Assembly: GCA_016931455.1 (NCBI GenBank)
Contig: JAFGES010000089.1
Location: 1 to 40,456, forward strand
DNA: 40,456 nt
From: Desulfobacterales bacterium
Lineage (GTDB): Bacteria; Desulfobacterota; Desulfobacteria; Desulfobacterales; JAHDSC01
Direction of reading: 5' to 3'
Part shown: positions 33,151-40,456 of the stretch, piece after piece
Layout of the letters: the number at the start of each line of letters is the position of its first letter
Numbering within the stretch: the first letter of the stretch is position 1
Notes under the pieces: generated by a model
What the model was told of the DNA's origin: nothing
The model's input: only the letters and a program-made list of their open reading frames with translations
The model's database searches: none
Program-made: the position numbers and the translations under genes

Positions 33151-34965
33151 CTAATTTATGGTAGCCTTATTCACCGGGTACATCGTTTTTCGCAATTTAT
33201 GATGCCCGGCTTTTGTCTGAATTTTGGAAGTTTCCTGAAATATCCCGCGCCAAAGTCCAATGAAAAAACGCCTGGCATTGGCGCCGATGGAACGGTTGTT
33301 GTATCCGCCTTCCTGAATCACCAGAGTCGGCAGTTTCAGCAAGCCGATGCGCCGGCCGACTGCTTCAAAGTCATTTCCCGTCAGGGACCAGGTGCCCGTG
33401 GGATCCCCCTTGGCGGTGTCCAGTCCCAGGCAAACGAGCAGGTAAGTCGGCTTGAACCGCCTGATCCGTTGCAAAGCCTGATCAACCGTCTCCAGGTACT
33501 TTTTGCCGTCTACATGCTCGGGCAGCGGATAATTGATGTTGAACCCGGCCCCCTGATCCCGGCCCCGTTCCTCCGAAAATCCGCTGAAGTAAGGGTAGGC
33601 GATGGACGGTTTGCCGTGGATCGAAATGGTGAGCACGTCGCTTCGCTCATAAAAAATCATCTGCTGGCCGTTGCCGTGATGGTAATCCAGATCCAGCATG
33701 GAGATGTTGCCGTATTGACTCAGATAGTTTGCCGCAATCGCCGCACTGTTGAAATAACAGAATCCGCCGAAAGTTCGATGCTCGGCATGGTGACCCGGTG
33801 GACGTACGAGGGCGTAAGCTGCATGCGCGCCTTCCATCAGCTTGGTTGCGGCCGTTAGTGCGCAGTCCACCGCTCTTCGGGCGGCGGTAAATGCATTGCG
33901 GCTCAAAGGGGTGAAAGTGTCGATGCAGTAATATCCCGCCCGAACGGCAAGTTCGATAGGTGGCTTGGCGACGTTTCGGATCGGAAATACGTATGGATAT
34001 ATCGGACGCTGAGGTTCTATAGTCGCGCACACCCGCTTGAAGTATTTAACGTAGCCGGCGTCGTGAACCGCCAGAACGTGTTTATCGGAGAATTCCTTCG
34101 GGGGGACCTGCTCAAAGATGTCCACTTTCCCTATGGATTTTAGAATCGATTGGATTCGAATCGGGCTTTGAACATAACCCCGTTCGTGAACATGATGGAT
34201 CTGATGCTGGTCGGTTACAACAAGGGCAATGCGCTTCAAACGGCCGGAAGGGGCAATGACAGCGCTCTGTTTCCTAACATATCGAGGTTCTCGCAGCCGA
34301 ACCGGATCATCCTGAAAAGAATCGACGACCATCTTCACATATTCCGGGTCGCACAGGTCCTTGTATTTCTTGTTTAAAACCGCCGCCACCACCTTTCGGG
34401 CCAGATTCCGGCTCAGAGGCCGGTTTTGTCCCAGGTTATCAAATACCAGATACGGCGGATTGTCGCTTCCGGGACTTAACGGGGTTTCATAAGCGGTGTT
34501 GATGATGGGCCGCGCACCGTGTCTTTCGTAGAATTTCAGACGAGCCTTGTTTTTCAGGAGCATTTCAGGGTCCTTACACAGAGCGGGATCGTCCGGCAAA
34601 CATTCAAAGAACAGGCCGATCACGCCCAGTGCAAGCGCTTCTTCCTGGATTTGCGCATAAAGCGAGCTGCCCACACCACGGCCCTTAACATCGGAGGCGG
34701 CGGATAAAAAATCCAGATAACAGAAGCCAAGCTCCGGGTCGTGCGAAAGAAGCGCAAAGCTTTGTACCTTTCCGGCCATGCTCTCGGCGACGTAAATCAT
34801 GCAGCGGAACTGATACTTGAAAGGGTTTTTCAGCATTTCCGGAATCTTATCGATTTTGGCGCCGTTGATCGGTTTGAACTGAGTTGCCAGAATTTTGCGG
34901 ATCTGACCCATTGCATACTTATTGGTGGGATGCATATCATCAAAAATTCGTCTGATTCGAAACAT
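33151..34965 (-). CDS. GNAT acetyltransferase fused to histone-deacetylase-family hydrolase
   Basis: The 604-aa protein joins two opposed activities. Residues about 1-185 are a GNAT fold with the acetyl-CoA loop KGRGVGSSLY (about 94-103). Residues about 245-585 are an arginase-fold histone deacetylase/acetylpolyamine amidohydrolase domain: RPPGHHAEH with the catalytic His pair at about 392-393, zinc ligands D427 and H429 (LDLDYHHGNG) and D516 (LGLDTAKGDP), and the late EGGYNNR, whose Tyr completes the site. All key residues are present, so both halves may be active. Substrate could be acetylated lysine, polyamine or a small amine. Cytoplasmic. ATG at 34965. The proton ATPase follows on the same strand. 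Confidence 0.88.
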   Translation of the reverse strand: MFRIRRIFDDMHPTNKYAMGQIRKILATQFKPINGAKIDKIPEMLKNPFKYQFRCMIYVAESMAGKVQSFALLSHDPELGFCYLDFLSAASDVKGRGVGSSLYAQIQEEALALGVIGLFFECLPDDPALCKDPEMLLKNKARLKFYERHGARPIINTAYETPLSPGSDNPPYLVFDNLGQNRPLSRNLARKVVAAVLNKKYKDLCDPEYVKMVVDSFQDDPVRLREPRYVRKQSAVIAPSGRLKRIALVVTDQHQIHHVHERGYVQSPIRIQSILKSIGKVDIFEQVPPKEFSDKHVLAVHDAGYVKYFKRVCATIEPQRPIYPYVFPIRNVAKPPIELAVRAGYYCIDTFTPLSRNAFTAARRAVDCALTAATKLMEGAHAAYALVRPPGHHAEHRTFGGFCYFNSAAIAANYLSQYGNISMLDLDYHHGNGQQMIFYERSDVLTISIHGKPSIAYPYFSGFSEERGRDQGAGFNINYPLPEHVDGKKYLETVDQALQRIRRFKPTYLLVCLGLDTAKGDPTGTWSLTGNDFEAVGRRIGLLKLPTLVIQEGGYNNRSIGANARRFFIGLWRGIFQETSKIQTKAGHHKLRKTMYPVNKATIN

Positions 34966-35330
34966 GGCAAGAAGCTTTCAAAATAGAGAAGTTTTCGTCA
35001 ACCTTTTTATAATATAGCGTTGTTTTCGGAAACAAGCAAAGCCGAAATAATGATTCCTGAATGCCCCCACATCCCACGGTCTATTTTCTTGACCTTAGAA
35101 TTTATATCTTCTATAAAAATATTAAATTGTCCGTCCAAGCTTCAAGGTGTTCCGACAAGCGGTTTTCAGAACTCAAACCGAAAATGTAATCTGAAATGCA
35201 GGTGATACGTATCGACGTGCTGATGTCTGCGTCTGCTGTGGCGGGGAGGGTGGACGGTCAATTGTATGTGGTCTGACGGCAAAGCAAATGGCGGAGGAGT
35301 AATAAGGGAAAATATTGAAAGGAGAACACC
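34966..35330. other. Intergenic region with leader of the lipoprotein gene
   Basis: It contains a TTGTTT/AAACAA hairpin near 35022-35037 and a good promoter at 35089-35117, giving the lipoprotein mRNA a leader of about 200 nt. I see no further gene or recognised riboswitch. Confidence 0.5.
35089..35117 (+). promoter_or_regulatory. Sigma70-like promoter
   Basis: TTGACC (35089-35094) and TATAAA (35112-35117) with a 17-nt spacer; points at the small lipoprotein gene at 35331. Confidence 0.55.
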
Positions 35331-35564
35331 ATGGCCTGGGTAGTAAAAATGTTTAAGAATTTGACGCTGGTTCTAGTTTTATTCGCCTTTTTGGCTGTTA
35401 TGGGCTGTGAAGGGACTGATACGCGCGAGCAGGTGGATGATACGGTTAAAGAGTTCACCGGAAAGAAAAATATTGATCGAATGGATCAGATGAAAAAAGA
35501 TATCCATAACGCCGGGCAACAACAGGCGGATCGATTTAAAGAAATAGATGAAAGTTCTAATTAA
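35331..35564 (+). CDS. Small lipoprotein (77 aa)
   Basis: A lipoprotein signal peptide (MFKNLTLVLVLFAFLAVMGC) ends in the lipobox AVMGC. The remaining 50 or so residues are charged and probably helical (REQVDDTVKEFTGKKNIDRMDQMKKDIHNAGQQQADRFKEIDE). AAAGGAG precedes the ATG. No family recognised. It lies 51 bp before the MsrBA lipoprotein gene on the same strand and could be co-transcribed with it. Role unknown. Confidence 0.7.
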   Translation: MAWVVKMFKNLTLVLVLFAFLAVMGCEGTDTREQVDDTVKEFTGKKNIDRMDQMKKDIHNAGQQQADRFKEIDESSN

Positions 35565-35615
35565 CTTTCCGGTTTCACTGATGATGCAGCATTATGTGTT
35601 TGAGAAGGAAATTCC

Positions 35616-36551
35616 ATGCGAAAGTATATAATAATTGCATTCTCAATAGGATTAATGCTTAACTTAATGTCATGCTCGGAGGAATCGGCTATGGAAAAGA
35701 AGTCCTACAATAAACTTACAACTGAAGAAGAAAGGGTCATTATCCATAAAGGTACGGAGACACCTTTCAGTGGGAAATATAACGACTTTTTTGAAAAGGG
35801 GTCTTACTACTGCAAACGATGCAATGCACTGCTTTATCGTTCAGACGATAAGTTTGCATCTTCCTGTGGATGGCCGAGCTTTGATGATGAAATTAAAGGA
35901 GCTGTTAAAAAACAAAAGGATGTTGACGGGAGGAGAACCGAGATATTGTGTGCAAATTGCGGGGCACATTTGGGTCATATATTTGAAGGAGAAAAACTAA
36001 CAGATAAGAATGTCAGACATTGTGTCAATTCCATCTCCTTGGTATTTGTACCTGATAAAAAAGAACCACATACAGCGAAAGCCTACTTTGCAGGGGGCTG
36101 TTTTTGGGGTGTAGAGTATTTTTTTGAGCATAAAGACGGCGTCATTTCGGCAATTTCAGGTTATATGGGAGGTTCTATGCCCAATCCCTCCTATCGCGAT
36201 GTGACGCATGGAGATACCGGACACTTAGAGGTTGTCGAAGTGACATATGATCCGACTAAAGTGGATTATGAGGAACTTGCCAAATATTTTTTTGAGATTC
36301 ATGATCCGACACAAGTCGATGGCCAGGGTCCGGATATTGGCGAACAATATATATCCGCTGTTTTTTATAAAAATGATGATGAAAAGAAAATTGTTTACAA
36401 GTTAATAGATATACTTGCAACCAAAGGATATAAGATCGTAACAAAAGTACTTCCCACCGGTACTTTTTGGAAAGCTGAAGAGTATCATCAGGACTACTAC
36501 GACAAGAAAAAACAGCAACCCTACTGTCACGTGTACAAAAAGAAGTTTTAA
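35616..36551 (+). CDS. msrBA: MsrB-MsrA fusion methionine sulfoxide reductase, lipoprotein
   Basis: A 311-aa two-domain enzyme that repairs both methionine sulfoxide isomers. The lipoprotein signal ends at C20 (LNLMSC), so it acts outside the cytoplasm. MsrB is first: zinc CxxC pairs C66/C69 and C112/C115 and catalytic C136 in VRHCVNSISL. MsrA follows, with C162 in AGGCFWGVE and the EHKDGVISAISGYMGG, HLEVVEVTYDP and AEEYHQDYY motifs. Most fusions are MsrA-MsrB in order, while this one is B-A, as in some Bacteroidetes and spirochaetes. Resolving Cys, if any, is near the end (QQPYCHVY). An external electron donor (thioredoxin-like or CcdA-type) must exist elsewhere. Confidence 0.93.
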   Translation: MRKYIIIAFSIGLMLNLMSCSEESAMEKKSYNKLTTEEERVIIHKGTETPFSGKYNDFFEKGSYYCKRCNALLYRSDDKFASSCGWPSFDDEIKGAVKKQKDVDGRRTEILCANCGAHLGHIFEGEKLTDKNVRHCVNSISLVFVPDKKEPHTAKAYFAGGCFWGVEYFFEHKDGVISAISGYMGGSMPNPSYRDVTHGDTGHLEVVEVTYDPTKVDYEELAKYFFEIHDPTQVDGQGPDIGEQYISAVFYKNDDEKKIVYKLIDILATKGYKIVTKVLPTGTFWKAEEYHQDYYDKKKQQPYCHVYKKKF

Positions 36552-36629
36552 TACATCCCAAAACCTCTCTTTATTTCTAAAAACGTGCCGGGCTTTGAGA
36601 GACTGCTGAAAATATGCATAAAATAATTC

Positions 36630-36657
36630 TTGACGACCGGTTTATATTTAGTATCAT
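36630..36657 (+). promoter_or_regulatory. Promoter of the second toxin-antitoxin pair
   Basis: TTGACG (36630-36635) and TATCAT (36652-36657), 16-nt spacer, about 20 nt before the antitoxin ATG. Confidence 0.5.
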
Positions 36658-36677
36658 ATTCAGACTGGAGGTGAAAA

Positions 36678-36959
36678 ATGCATATTACCAGTGATATAAA
36701 ACCGGTTACGTACTTAAAATCAAAAGCAGCCGATTTATTAAACCAAATAAATGATACCCATCGTCCTGTTATTATAACCCAAAACGGTGAACCTCGTGCT
36801 GTTCTTCAAGACCCTGAAAGCTATGAGAATATGCGTAATGCACTCGGCATATTAAAGGCTCTTTCACAGGGTGAATCAGATATTAAAAATGAAAAAGGCA
36901 AATCTCAAGAGGAAGTATTCAAAGAAATTGAAAGCTCCTTGAAAGATAAGCTTAAATGA
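36678..36959 (+). CDS. Phd/YefM-type antitoxin
   Basis: The 93-aa protein reads VTYLKSKAADLLNQINDTHRPVIITQNGEPRAVLQDPESYENMRNALGILKAL, a typical Phd/YefM fold followed by a charged C-terminal tail that would bind the toxin. GGAGGTG precedes the ATG. It overlaps the toxin gene by four bases (ATGA). It is distinct in sequence from the YefM at 18591. Confidence 0.9.
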   Translation: MHITSDIKPVTYLKSKAADLLNQINDTHRPVIITQNGEPRAVLQDPESYENMRNALGILKALSQGESDIKNEKGKSQEEVFKEIESSLKDKLK

Positions 36960-37288
36960 ATCGAAAATATGAAGTGATATGGGCCCATGTTGCAGAAAAC
37001 GATTTAAAAGAGATAATTGATTATATCGCAATTGATAGTCCGGCAAATGCGTTTACAATTTTTCAAAAAATCAAAAAAAAAGCATCAAGTCTATATATTA
37101 TGCCGGAAGGATGCCGCATAGTTCCAGAGCTCAAAGACCAAGGCGTTATGCAGTATCGAGAATTAATGGCATCACCTTGGAGAATTATTTTTAGAATAGC
37201 AGAAATAAAAGTTTACGTTTTATCTGTTTTGGATTCAAGGCGAAACATTGAGGATATCCTGTTAAAAAGGCTAGTTAATGCCGATTAA
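36956..37288 (+). CDS. RelE/ParE-family toxin
   Basis: The 110-aa protein has the RelE/ParE pattern: YEVIWAHVAENDLKEIIDYIAIDSPANAFTIFQKIKKKA, then YRELMASPWRIIFRIAEIKVYVLSVLDSRRNIEDILLKR. The WRIIFRI and VLDSRRNIEDIL segments are typical of ParE-like members. Whether it cleaves mRNA or poisons gyrase cannot be told. It overlaps its antitoxin and has no other partner. Confidence 0.9.
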   Translation: MNRKYEVIWAHVAENDLKEIIDYIAIDSPANAFTIFQKIKKKASSLYIMPEGCRIVPELKDQGVMQYRELMASPWRIIFRIAEIKVYVLSVLDSRRNIEDILLKRLVNAD

Positions 37289-37321
37289 GAGTAGGGGATT
37301 AAATTTTTCAAAAGACGTGAG

Positions 37322-37500
37322 TCAAAAGTCATTTATCGGATCAGATCTTTGAAGTATATCGAATTTATGTTTTTTTTGTAGGATCCTATCAAAAAGCGAT
37401 TCAATTGGTTGCCTCACGTATCGATCAACAGCAGTCGGACAGTTTTTTCGCCCTTTCGTTGCTCCAAAACTTCCGCTGTGCAGAACGATGTCTCCTTGTA
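37322..37500 (-). pseudogene. Transposase C-terminal remnant
   Basis: On the minus strand the frame reads AVDRYVRQPIESLFDRILQKKHKFDILQR. 'RQPIESLFNWI.EKT.IQNASKVRS' is, from memory, the tail of a common transposase group (IS982/IS4-like). Neither the start nor the rest of the enzyme is here. Confidence 0.35.
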
Positions 37501-37552
37501 CCTCGGGGACATTATGCGGTAGATGAATCTTATAATACTTAATGGTGAAAAG

Positions 37553-37840
37553 ATGGAAAAAATATTTGATGGTAAAAAGACGGCAAAATTCGGCACTGAA
37601 AATAATCCCGCGATTGTAAATGTACAAACGGAAGAAAGATTGAAAGAATTAGAATCAGTATTTGAAGAAAACGGTTGGAAATACAAAATTGAATTGGCCC
37701 CGGATAAGCCTGAGGATATTACCGACCTAGAAATATTGTTGAATCCGCTAAAAACAAGGATTGCCGAAAAGAAAGTTGGACGCAACGAACCTTGCCCATG
37801 TGGAAGCGGTAAAAAATATAAAAAATGTTGTGGTAAATAA
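37553..37840 (+). CDS. SEC-C zinc-motif protein (PBPRA1643-like)
   Basis: About 95 aa. The C-terminal end is the SEC-C zinc motif [20 protein letters not shown]. The rest ([56 protein letters not shown]) resembles the small 'SWIM/SEC-C, PBPRA1643 family' proteins. The function is unknown; SEC-C motifs bind zinc and often contact ribosome or SecB-like partners. The start ATG at 37553 follows GGTGAAAAG; an ATG at 37523 is an alternative. A TATAAT lies at 37530-37535. Confidence 0.8.
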   Translation: MEKIFDGKKTAKFGTENNPAIVNVQTEERLKELESVFEENGWKYKIELAPDKPEDITDLEILLNPLKTRIAEKKVGRNEPCPCGSGKKYKKCCGK

Positions 37841-38025
37841 GATTTTTTTACATTCTAAAAAATTAACCTGCACATAACCACTTTCTTCACTATAGCGGCT
37901 GGAAGCCGGGGCACTTTTGATATTTTTAGGTTCATTGAAGTTTTTTGTGATGAAAAAAATGGTTGCCGTATACCCGCCGAATAAGAATAAAACGTTGTAT
38001 GCAGGAATATAAAGGAGGAACGGAT

Positions 38026-38130
38026 ATGGGTGATAAGGGGAAAAAAGACAAAGGCAAAAGGGAAGAACAGAAAAAGGCTCAGAATAGTCCAAAGGAAAAA
38101 CGAAAATTGAAAAGAGAAAAGAAGAAATGA
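38026..38130 (+). CDS. Lys-rich mini-protein (34 aa)
   Basis: The frame MGDKGKKDKGKREEQKKAQN to KEKRKLKREKKK has about half Lys/Arg. AAGGAGG lies 7 nt before the ATG. Too small for fold prediction; might bind nucleic acid or ribosomes. No family recognised. Compare the Lys-rich 51-aa protein at 173. Confidence 0.5.
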   Translation: MGDKGKKDKGKREEQKKAQNSPKEKRKLKREKKK

Positions 38131-38345
38131 TTCAGCTCATCAGGGGAGTCGCATGGATTCGGAGAGAGTATGATTCGGAAAAAACCTGAAATCTAAAAAA
38201 AGATAAGTAAGGTATCCCCGGAATTCATAGGAACTCGCGTAAAAATATATTTATATTGTGGGCCCAAAAATTCAGGGTAGATTGGTTTAAAAAAAATATG
38301 CCGCCCAGGGTTGCAATATAGAAAAGCTGAATTACTTTATCCACT

Positions 38346-38378
38346 CACCCTGCCGAACCACGGCAGGGTGTTTTTTTT
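38346..38378 (+). terminator. Rho-independent terminator
   Basis: CACCCTGCCG and CGGCAGGGTG, perfect 10 bp with a five-base loop, then eight T. It lies 216 nt after the mini-protein and 42 nt before the next gene; a TATAAT follows immediately at 38380-38385. Confidence 0.9.
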
Positions 38379-38419
38379 GTATAATAGCACAACGTCTTAA
38401 AAAACTTAGGAGATAAAAA

Positions 38420-38983
38420 ATGACGGAAATTTCAAAAATTACGCTGTACAGCGGCGGCCACAAGGGGGCTGAGGCGGAATTCGGCAAACTTGCCGAGGCC
38501 TGGCACATGAAAGAGGTGAATATATCATTTGAAGGGCACAATGCCGAGCGCACCCGGGGCGTCCGGGTACTGAACCGGGAAGAGCTGCAAAAGGGCGATG
38601 TCAGCATGGAAATTGTGTCCATGCGGATGAAACGCACTTACTCCCGGACGGATAAGATCCGAAAAGTCATCCAGTCCATTTTTCACATGGTTAATAACGG
38701 CCACCATGTCATTGCAGTCGGCTGGATACAGGCGGATAAGACCGTCAAGGGGGGAACCGGCTGGGGGGTCGAGTTGGCAAAACTATTCAACCGTCCGCTG
38801 AGCGTCTATGATCAGGAACGAAAGCGTTGGTTTTCCTGGGAAGACGGCCAATGGGTGGAGAACACACCGGTGATTACCTCGGATACGTTTGCCGGCACCG
38901 GCACCCGCTACCTCTCCGATGACGGCCGCCAGGCCCTGCGCGATCTTTTCATTCGCTCCTTCGGTCCTGCGGAGCAAAAATAG
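38420..38983 (+). CDS. SLOG-like Rossmann-fold protein
   Basis: A 187-aa cytoplasmic protein that begins ISKITLYSGGHKGAEAEFGKLAEAW, the glycine-rich first loop seen in SLOG-superfamily proteins (YpsA, LOG, DprA relatives, 'molybdenum carrier'-like). Further on are NGHHVIAVGWIQADKTVKGGTGWGVELAKLFNRPLSVYDQERKRWFSWED, with a second glycine-rich loop and a Trp-rich segment. SLOG proteins bind nucleotide-like ligands; the ligand here is not known. AGGAGA precedes the ATG. The gene is preceded by a strong terminator and a TATAAT box and so is its own unit. Confidence 0.7.
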   Translation: MTEISKITLYSGGHKGAEAEFGKLAEAWHMKEVNISFEGHNAERTRGVRVLNREELQKGDVSMEIVSMRMKRTYSRTDKIRKVIQSIFHMVNNGHHVIAVGWIQADKTVKGGTGWGVELAKLFNRPLSVYDQERKRWFSWEDGQWVENTPVITSDTFAGTGTRYLSDDGRQALRDLFIRSFGPAEQK

Positions 38984-39071
38984 CGGATGAACAGTGACGG
39001 GGGGTGCACCAACTTCGGACAAGCCGAATATATCTGTGGTTCGACGGACTCTAAAAGTTAAGGAATATTGC

Positions 39072-40058
39072 ATGGTAATACATCTCTTGCTTCTTATAGT
39101 CGGACTTGCCCTTCTTCTGGGAGGTGGAGACCTCCTTGTCCGAGGAGCCTCTGCTTTAGCAAAGAGTTTTGGTGTTCCTCCGCTGGTTATAGGTCTAACG
39201 GTAGTAGCTTTTGGAACCAGTGCACCGGAACTTTCCGTTAATCTTTTAGCCGCTTTTCAAGGCAATACGGAAATTTCTTTTGGTAATATCATTGGTTCCA
39301 ATATAGCCAATATTGGGTTGATCATCGGAATTGCCGCAATAATTAAGCCATTGGCAATTGAAGGGGTTATTATAACACGTGAAATCCCTATGATGTTACT
39401 TGCTTCCCTTATCGCCTTAATCACCGGGATGGATATTTTCATTCGTAATTCTCCAAACATTTTTGATCGTTCGGATGGTCTTGTTTTTCTCCTATTATTT
39501 TGTGTTTTTCTGTTTTACACAATTGGTGATGTTATTCGTCAAAGGAAGAGCGATCCCCTTCTTCAACAAGCTGAAGAAATATCCGAGAAAAAAAGCTTTA
39601 ATAAAATTATCTATAACCTGTTCCTATTCATTGCAGGGCTCATTCTTCTGGTTTCCGGCGGCAAAGTGGCGGTCGCTGCTGCGGTGGCCGTTGCTGAATT
39701 ACTCCATGTGCCACGGGTTATCATTGGATTGACGATTATTGCCATCGGTACCAGTTTGCCTGAACTGGTCACGTCAATTATTGCCGCTTGGAAAGGGCAA
39801 ACGGATATCGCCGTCGGCAATATCGTCGGGTCTAATATATTTAACCTGCTTTTGATTAACGGTCTTTGTGCAACATTGAGACCCATCCCTATTCCAGCAT
39901 CAGGGGGAGCGCAGGATCTTTCCATGATGGTATTTCTTTCACTTTTTTTATTACCTCTTTGTGTTACGGATAAAAAGACGATAGTCCGTTGGGAGGGGGC
40001 ATTATTGTTAACCCTATACTTAGGGTTTAGTTTTTGGAGGATTTATTCAAGCTCATAA
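39072..40058 (+). CDS. CaCA-family Na+(K+)/Ca2+ exchanger-like transporter (YrbG type)
   Basis: A 328-aa inner-membrane antiporter with the two inverted alpha repeats of the family: VIGLTVVAFGTSAPELSVNL with GNIIGSNIANIGLI, and VIGLTIIAIGTSLPELVTSI with GNIVGSNIFNLLLI. The two Glu of GTSxPEL are the ion-binding residues. About ten membrane helices. The ATG at 39072 is the family-like start (MVIHLLLLIVGLALLLGGGDLLVRGA); an open frame from 38994 has no homologous residues. It exchanges Ca2+ for Na+ or H+ in known members. The next gene is ywbE-like, 21 bp away, probably co-transcribed. Confidence 0.92.
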   Translation: MVIHLLLLIVGLALLLGGGDLLVRGASALAKSFGVPPLVIGLTVVAFGTSAPELSVNLLAAFQGNTEISFGNIIGSNIANIGLIIGIAAIIKPLAIEGVIITREIPMMLLASLIALITGMDIFIRNSPNIFDRSDGLVFLLLFCVFLFYTIGDVIRQRKSDPLLQQAEEISEKKSFNKIIYNLFLFIAGLILLVSGGKVAVAAAVAVAELLHVPRVIIGLTIIAIGTSLPELVTSIIAAWKGQTDIAVGNIVGSNIFNLLLINGLCATLRPIPIPASGGAQDLSMMVFLSLFLLPLCVTDKKTIVRWEGALLLTLYLGFSFWRIYSSS

Positions 40059-40079
40059 AAGAAACAAAGGAATTTGCAA

Positions 40080-40277
40080 ATGACTGAAGGAACAAAAAGA
40101 GTCGATATTCTCCCCGGCCTGAAAGTTTCCATTGTATTAAAGCAGGACCAGAGAACCGGAAAGCTTACTGAAGGCATCGTTCGGGATATTTTGACAAAAT
40201 CCGCCACGCATCCCCACGGGATCAAGGTTCGCTTGGAAAGCGGCCTGGTGGGGAGGGTTAAAATTATTCACGGCTGA
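40080..40277 (+). CDS. ywbE: YwbE-family protein (DUF2196)
   Basis: A 65-aa protein whose sequence RVDILPGLKVSIVLKQDQRTGKLTEGIVRDILTKSATHPHGIKVRLESGLVGRVK matches the small YwbE family. Function is not known; the family's conserved HPHGIKVRLE core is complete. ATG at 40080 with AAAGG upstream. It follows the cation exchanger by 21 bp. The last 180 nt of the window after it hold nothing I can identify. Confidence 0.9.
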   Translation: MTEGTKRVDILPGLKVSIVLKQDQRTGKLTEGIVRDILTKSATHPHGIKVRLESGLVGRVKIIHG

Positions 40278-40456
40278 CCTCGGATCAACTATTACCGCTT
40301 TAATGAGAAGATTGTTTACCGGGATTGCGGTATCTTATAACAGATGGTAAATCTTGTTAGAGGTTTTAGTTTGGGTGCGGCTCTTTTGCGACATGCCTTA
40401 TAACAGTTTTTGGTAGTCATAATATTTCTCATTTTCTGTTGGACCTACTTGATTAC

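Noticed and set aside
33148-33858. Long 236-codon frame opposite the GNAT-HDAC gene
   Set aside because: It is the antisense shadow of a strongly conserved gene and has no ribosome-binding site or recognisable motif.
38984-39071. tRNA-like GGTTCGA near 39038
   Set aside because: The surrounding bases cannot form a T-arm or acceptor stem.
1-40456. CRISPR arrays, tRNA or rRNA genes, prophage modules
   Set aside because: No regularly spaced repeats, cloverleaf sequences, rRNA segments or phage structural genes were noticed on either strand.

Overview
The window looks like the chromosome of a free-living, probably marine or saline, anaerobic Desulfobacterota (deltaproteobacterial, Desulfobacteraceae-like) bacterium. 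That reading is inference from gene content: an ectoine operon, a multi-subunit membrane complex related to energy-converting hydrogenases and regulated by an HTH-EIIA protein, an FMN-binding lipoprotein, a TonB-dependent receptor, and many isolated stress and toxin-antitoxin genes. No rRNA, tRNA, CRISPR array or prophage was seen.

Layout. 1-2440: a tiny Lys-rich protein, an M29 aminopeptidase and a nitroreductase. 2665-5852 (minus strand): hemC followed by ectA-ectB-ectC, which make the compatible solute ectoine. 5853-7067: a long AT-rich gap whose right half holds a promoter-terminator pair that may encode a small RNA, plus a second large folded element. 7068-10124: a TonB-dependent receptor whose frame is broken only by two TGA codons two positions apart, followed by a tetrapyrrole-methylase-fold protein that carries a signal peptide. 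10353-18496: an HTH-EIIA(Ntr) regulator and six genes for a HyfB/C/E/F/G/I-like membrane complex that lacks the nickel-binding cysteines, so it resembles the 'hydrogenase-related' Ehr type. 18591-19093: YefM-YoeB. 19191-24148: an alpha/beta hydrolase, then (minus strand) a class I adenylate cyclase, an HDOD protein and a metallo-beta-lactamase-fold hydrolase. 24316-26085: a LysM membrane protein, an FMN-binding lipoprotein and a Bcp peroxiredoxin.

26100-30362 is an accessory island. It contains a transposase remnant, IS-end-like direct repeats, an integron-type integrase remnant, three close palindromes, a two-gene unit of unknown function (cytoplasmic 118 aa plus exported 380 aa), a degenerate mobile-element remnant and a complete IS3-family element. 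30523-34965 (minus strand): a P3A proton ATPase and a GNAT-histone deacetylase fusion. 35331-40277: two lipoproteins (one an MsrB-MsrA fusion), a second toxin-antitoxin pair, a transposase remnant, a SEC-C protein, a Lys-rich mini-protein, a SLOG-like protein, a CaCA cation exchanger and YwbE.

The strongest candidate for something new is 7068-10124. The receptor's two halves lie in one frame separated only by UGA-AUC-UGA. A small hairpin with a GGUCC loop starts its loop 19 nt after the second UGA, a spacing and loop type like known bacterial SECIS elements. The next gene is an apparently exported corrin/porphyrin-methylase-fold protein. Together they suggest a selenoprotein receptor (or a freshly inactivated one) working with a periplasmic tetrapyrrole-binding partner. 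All function calls rest on reading sequence by eye; no database search was run.
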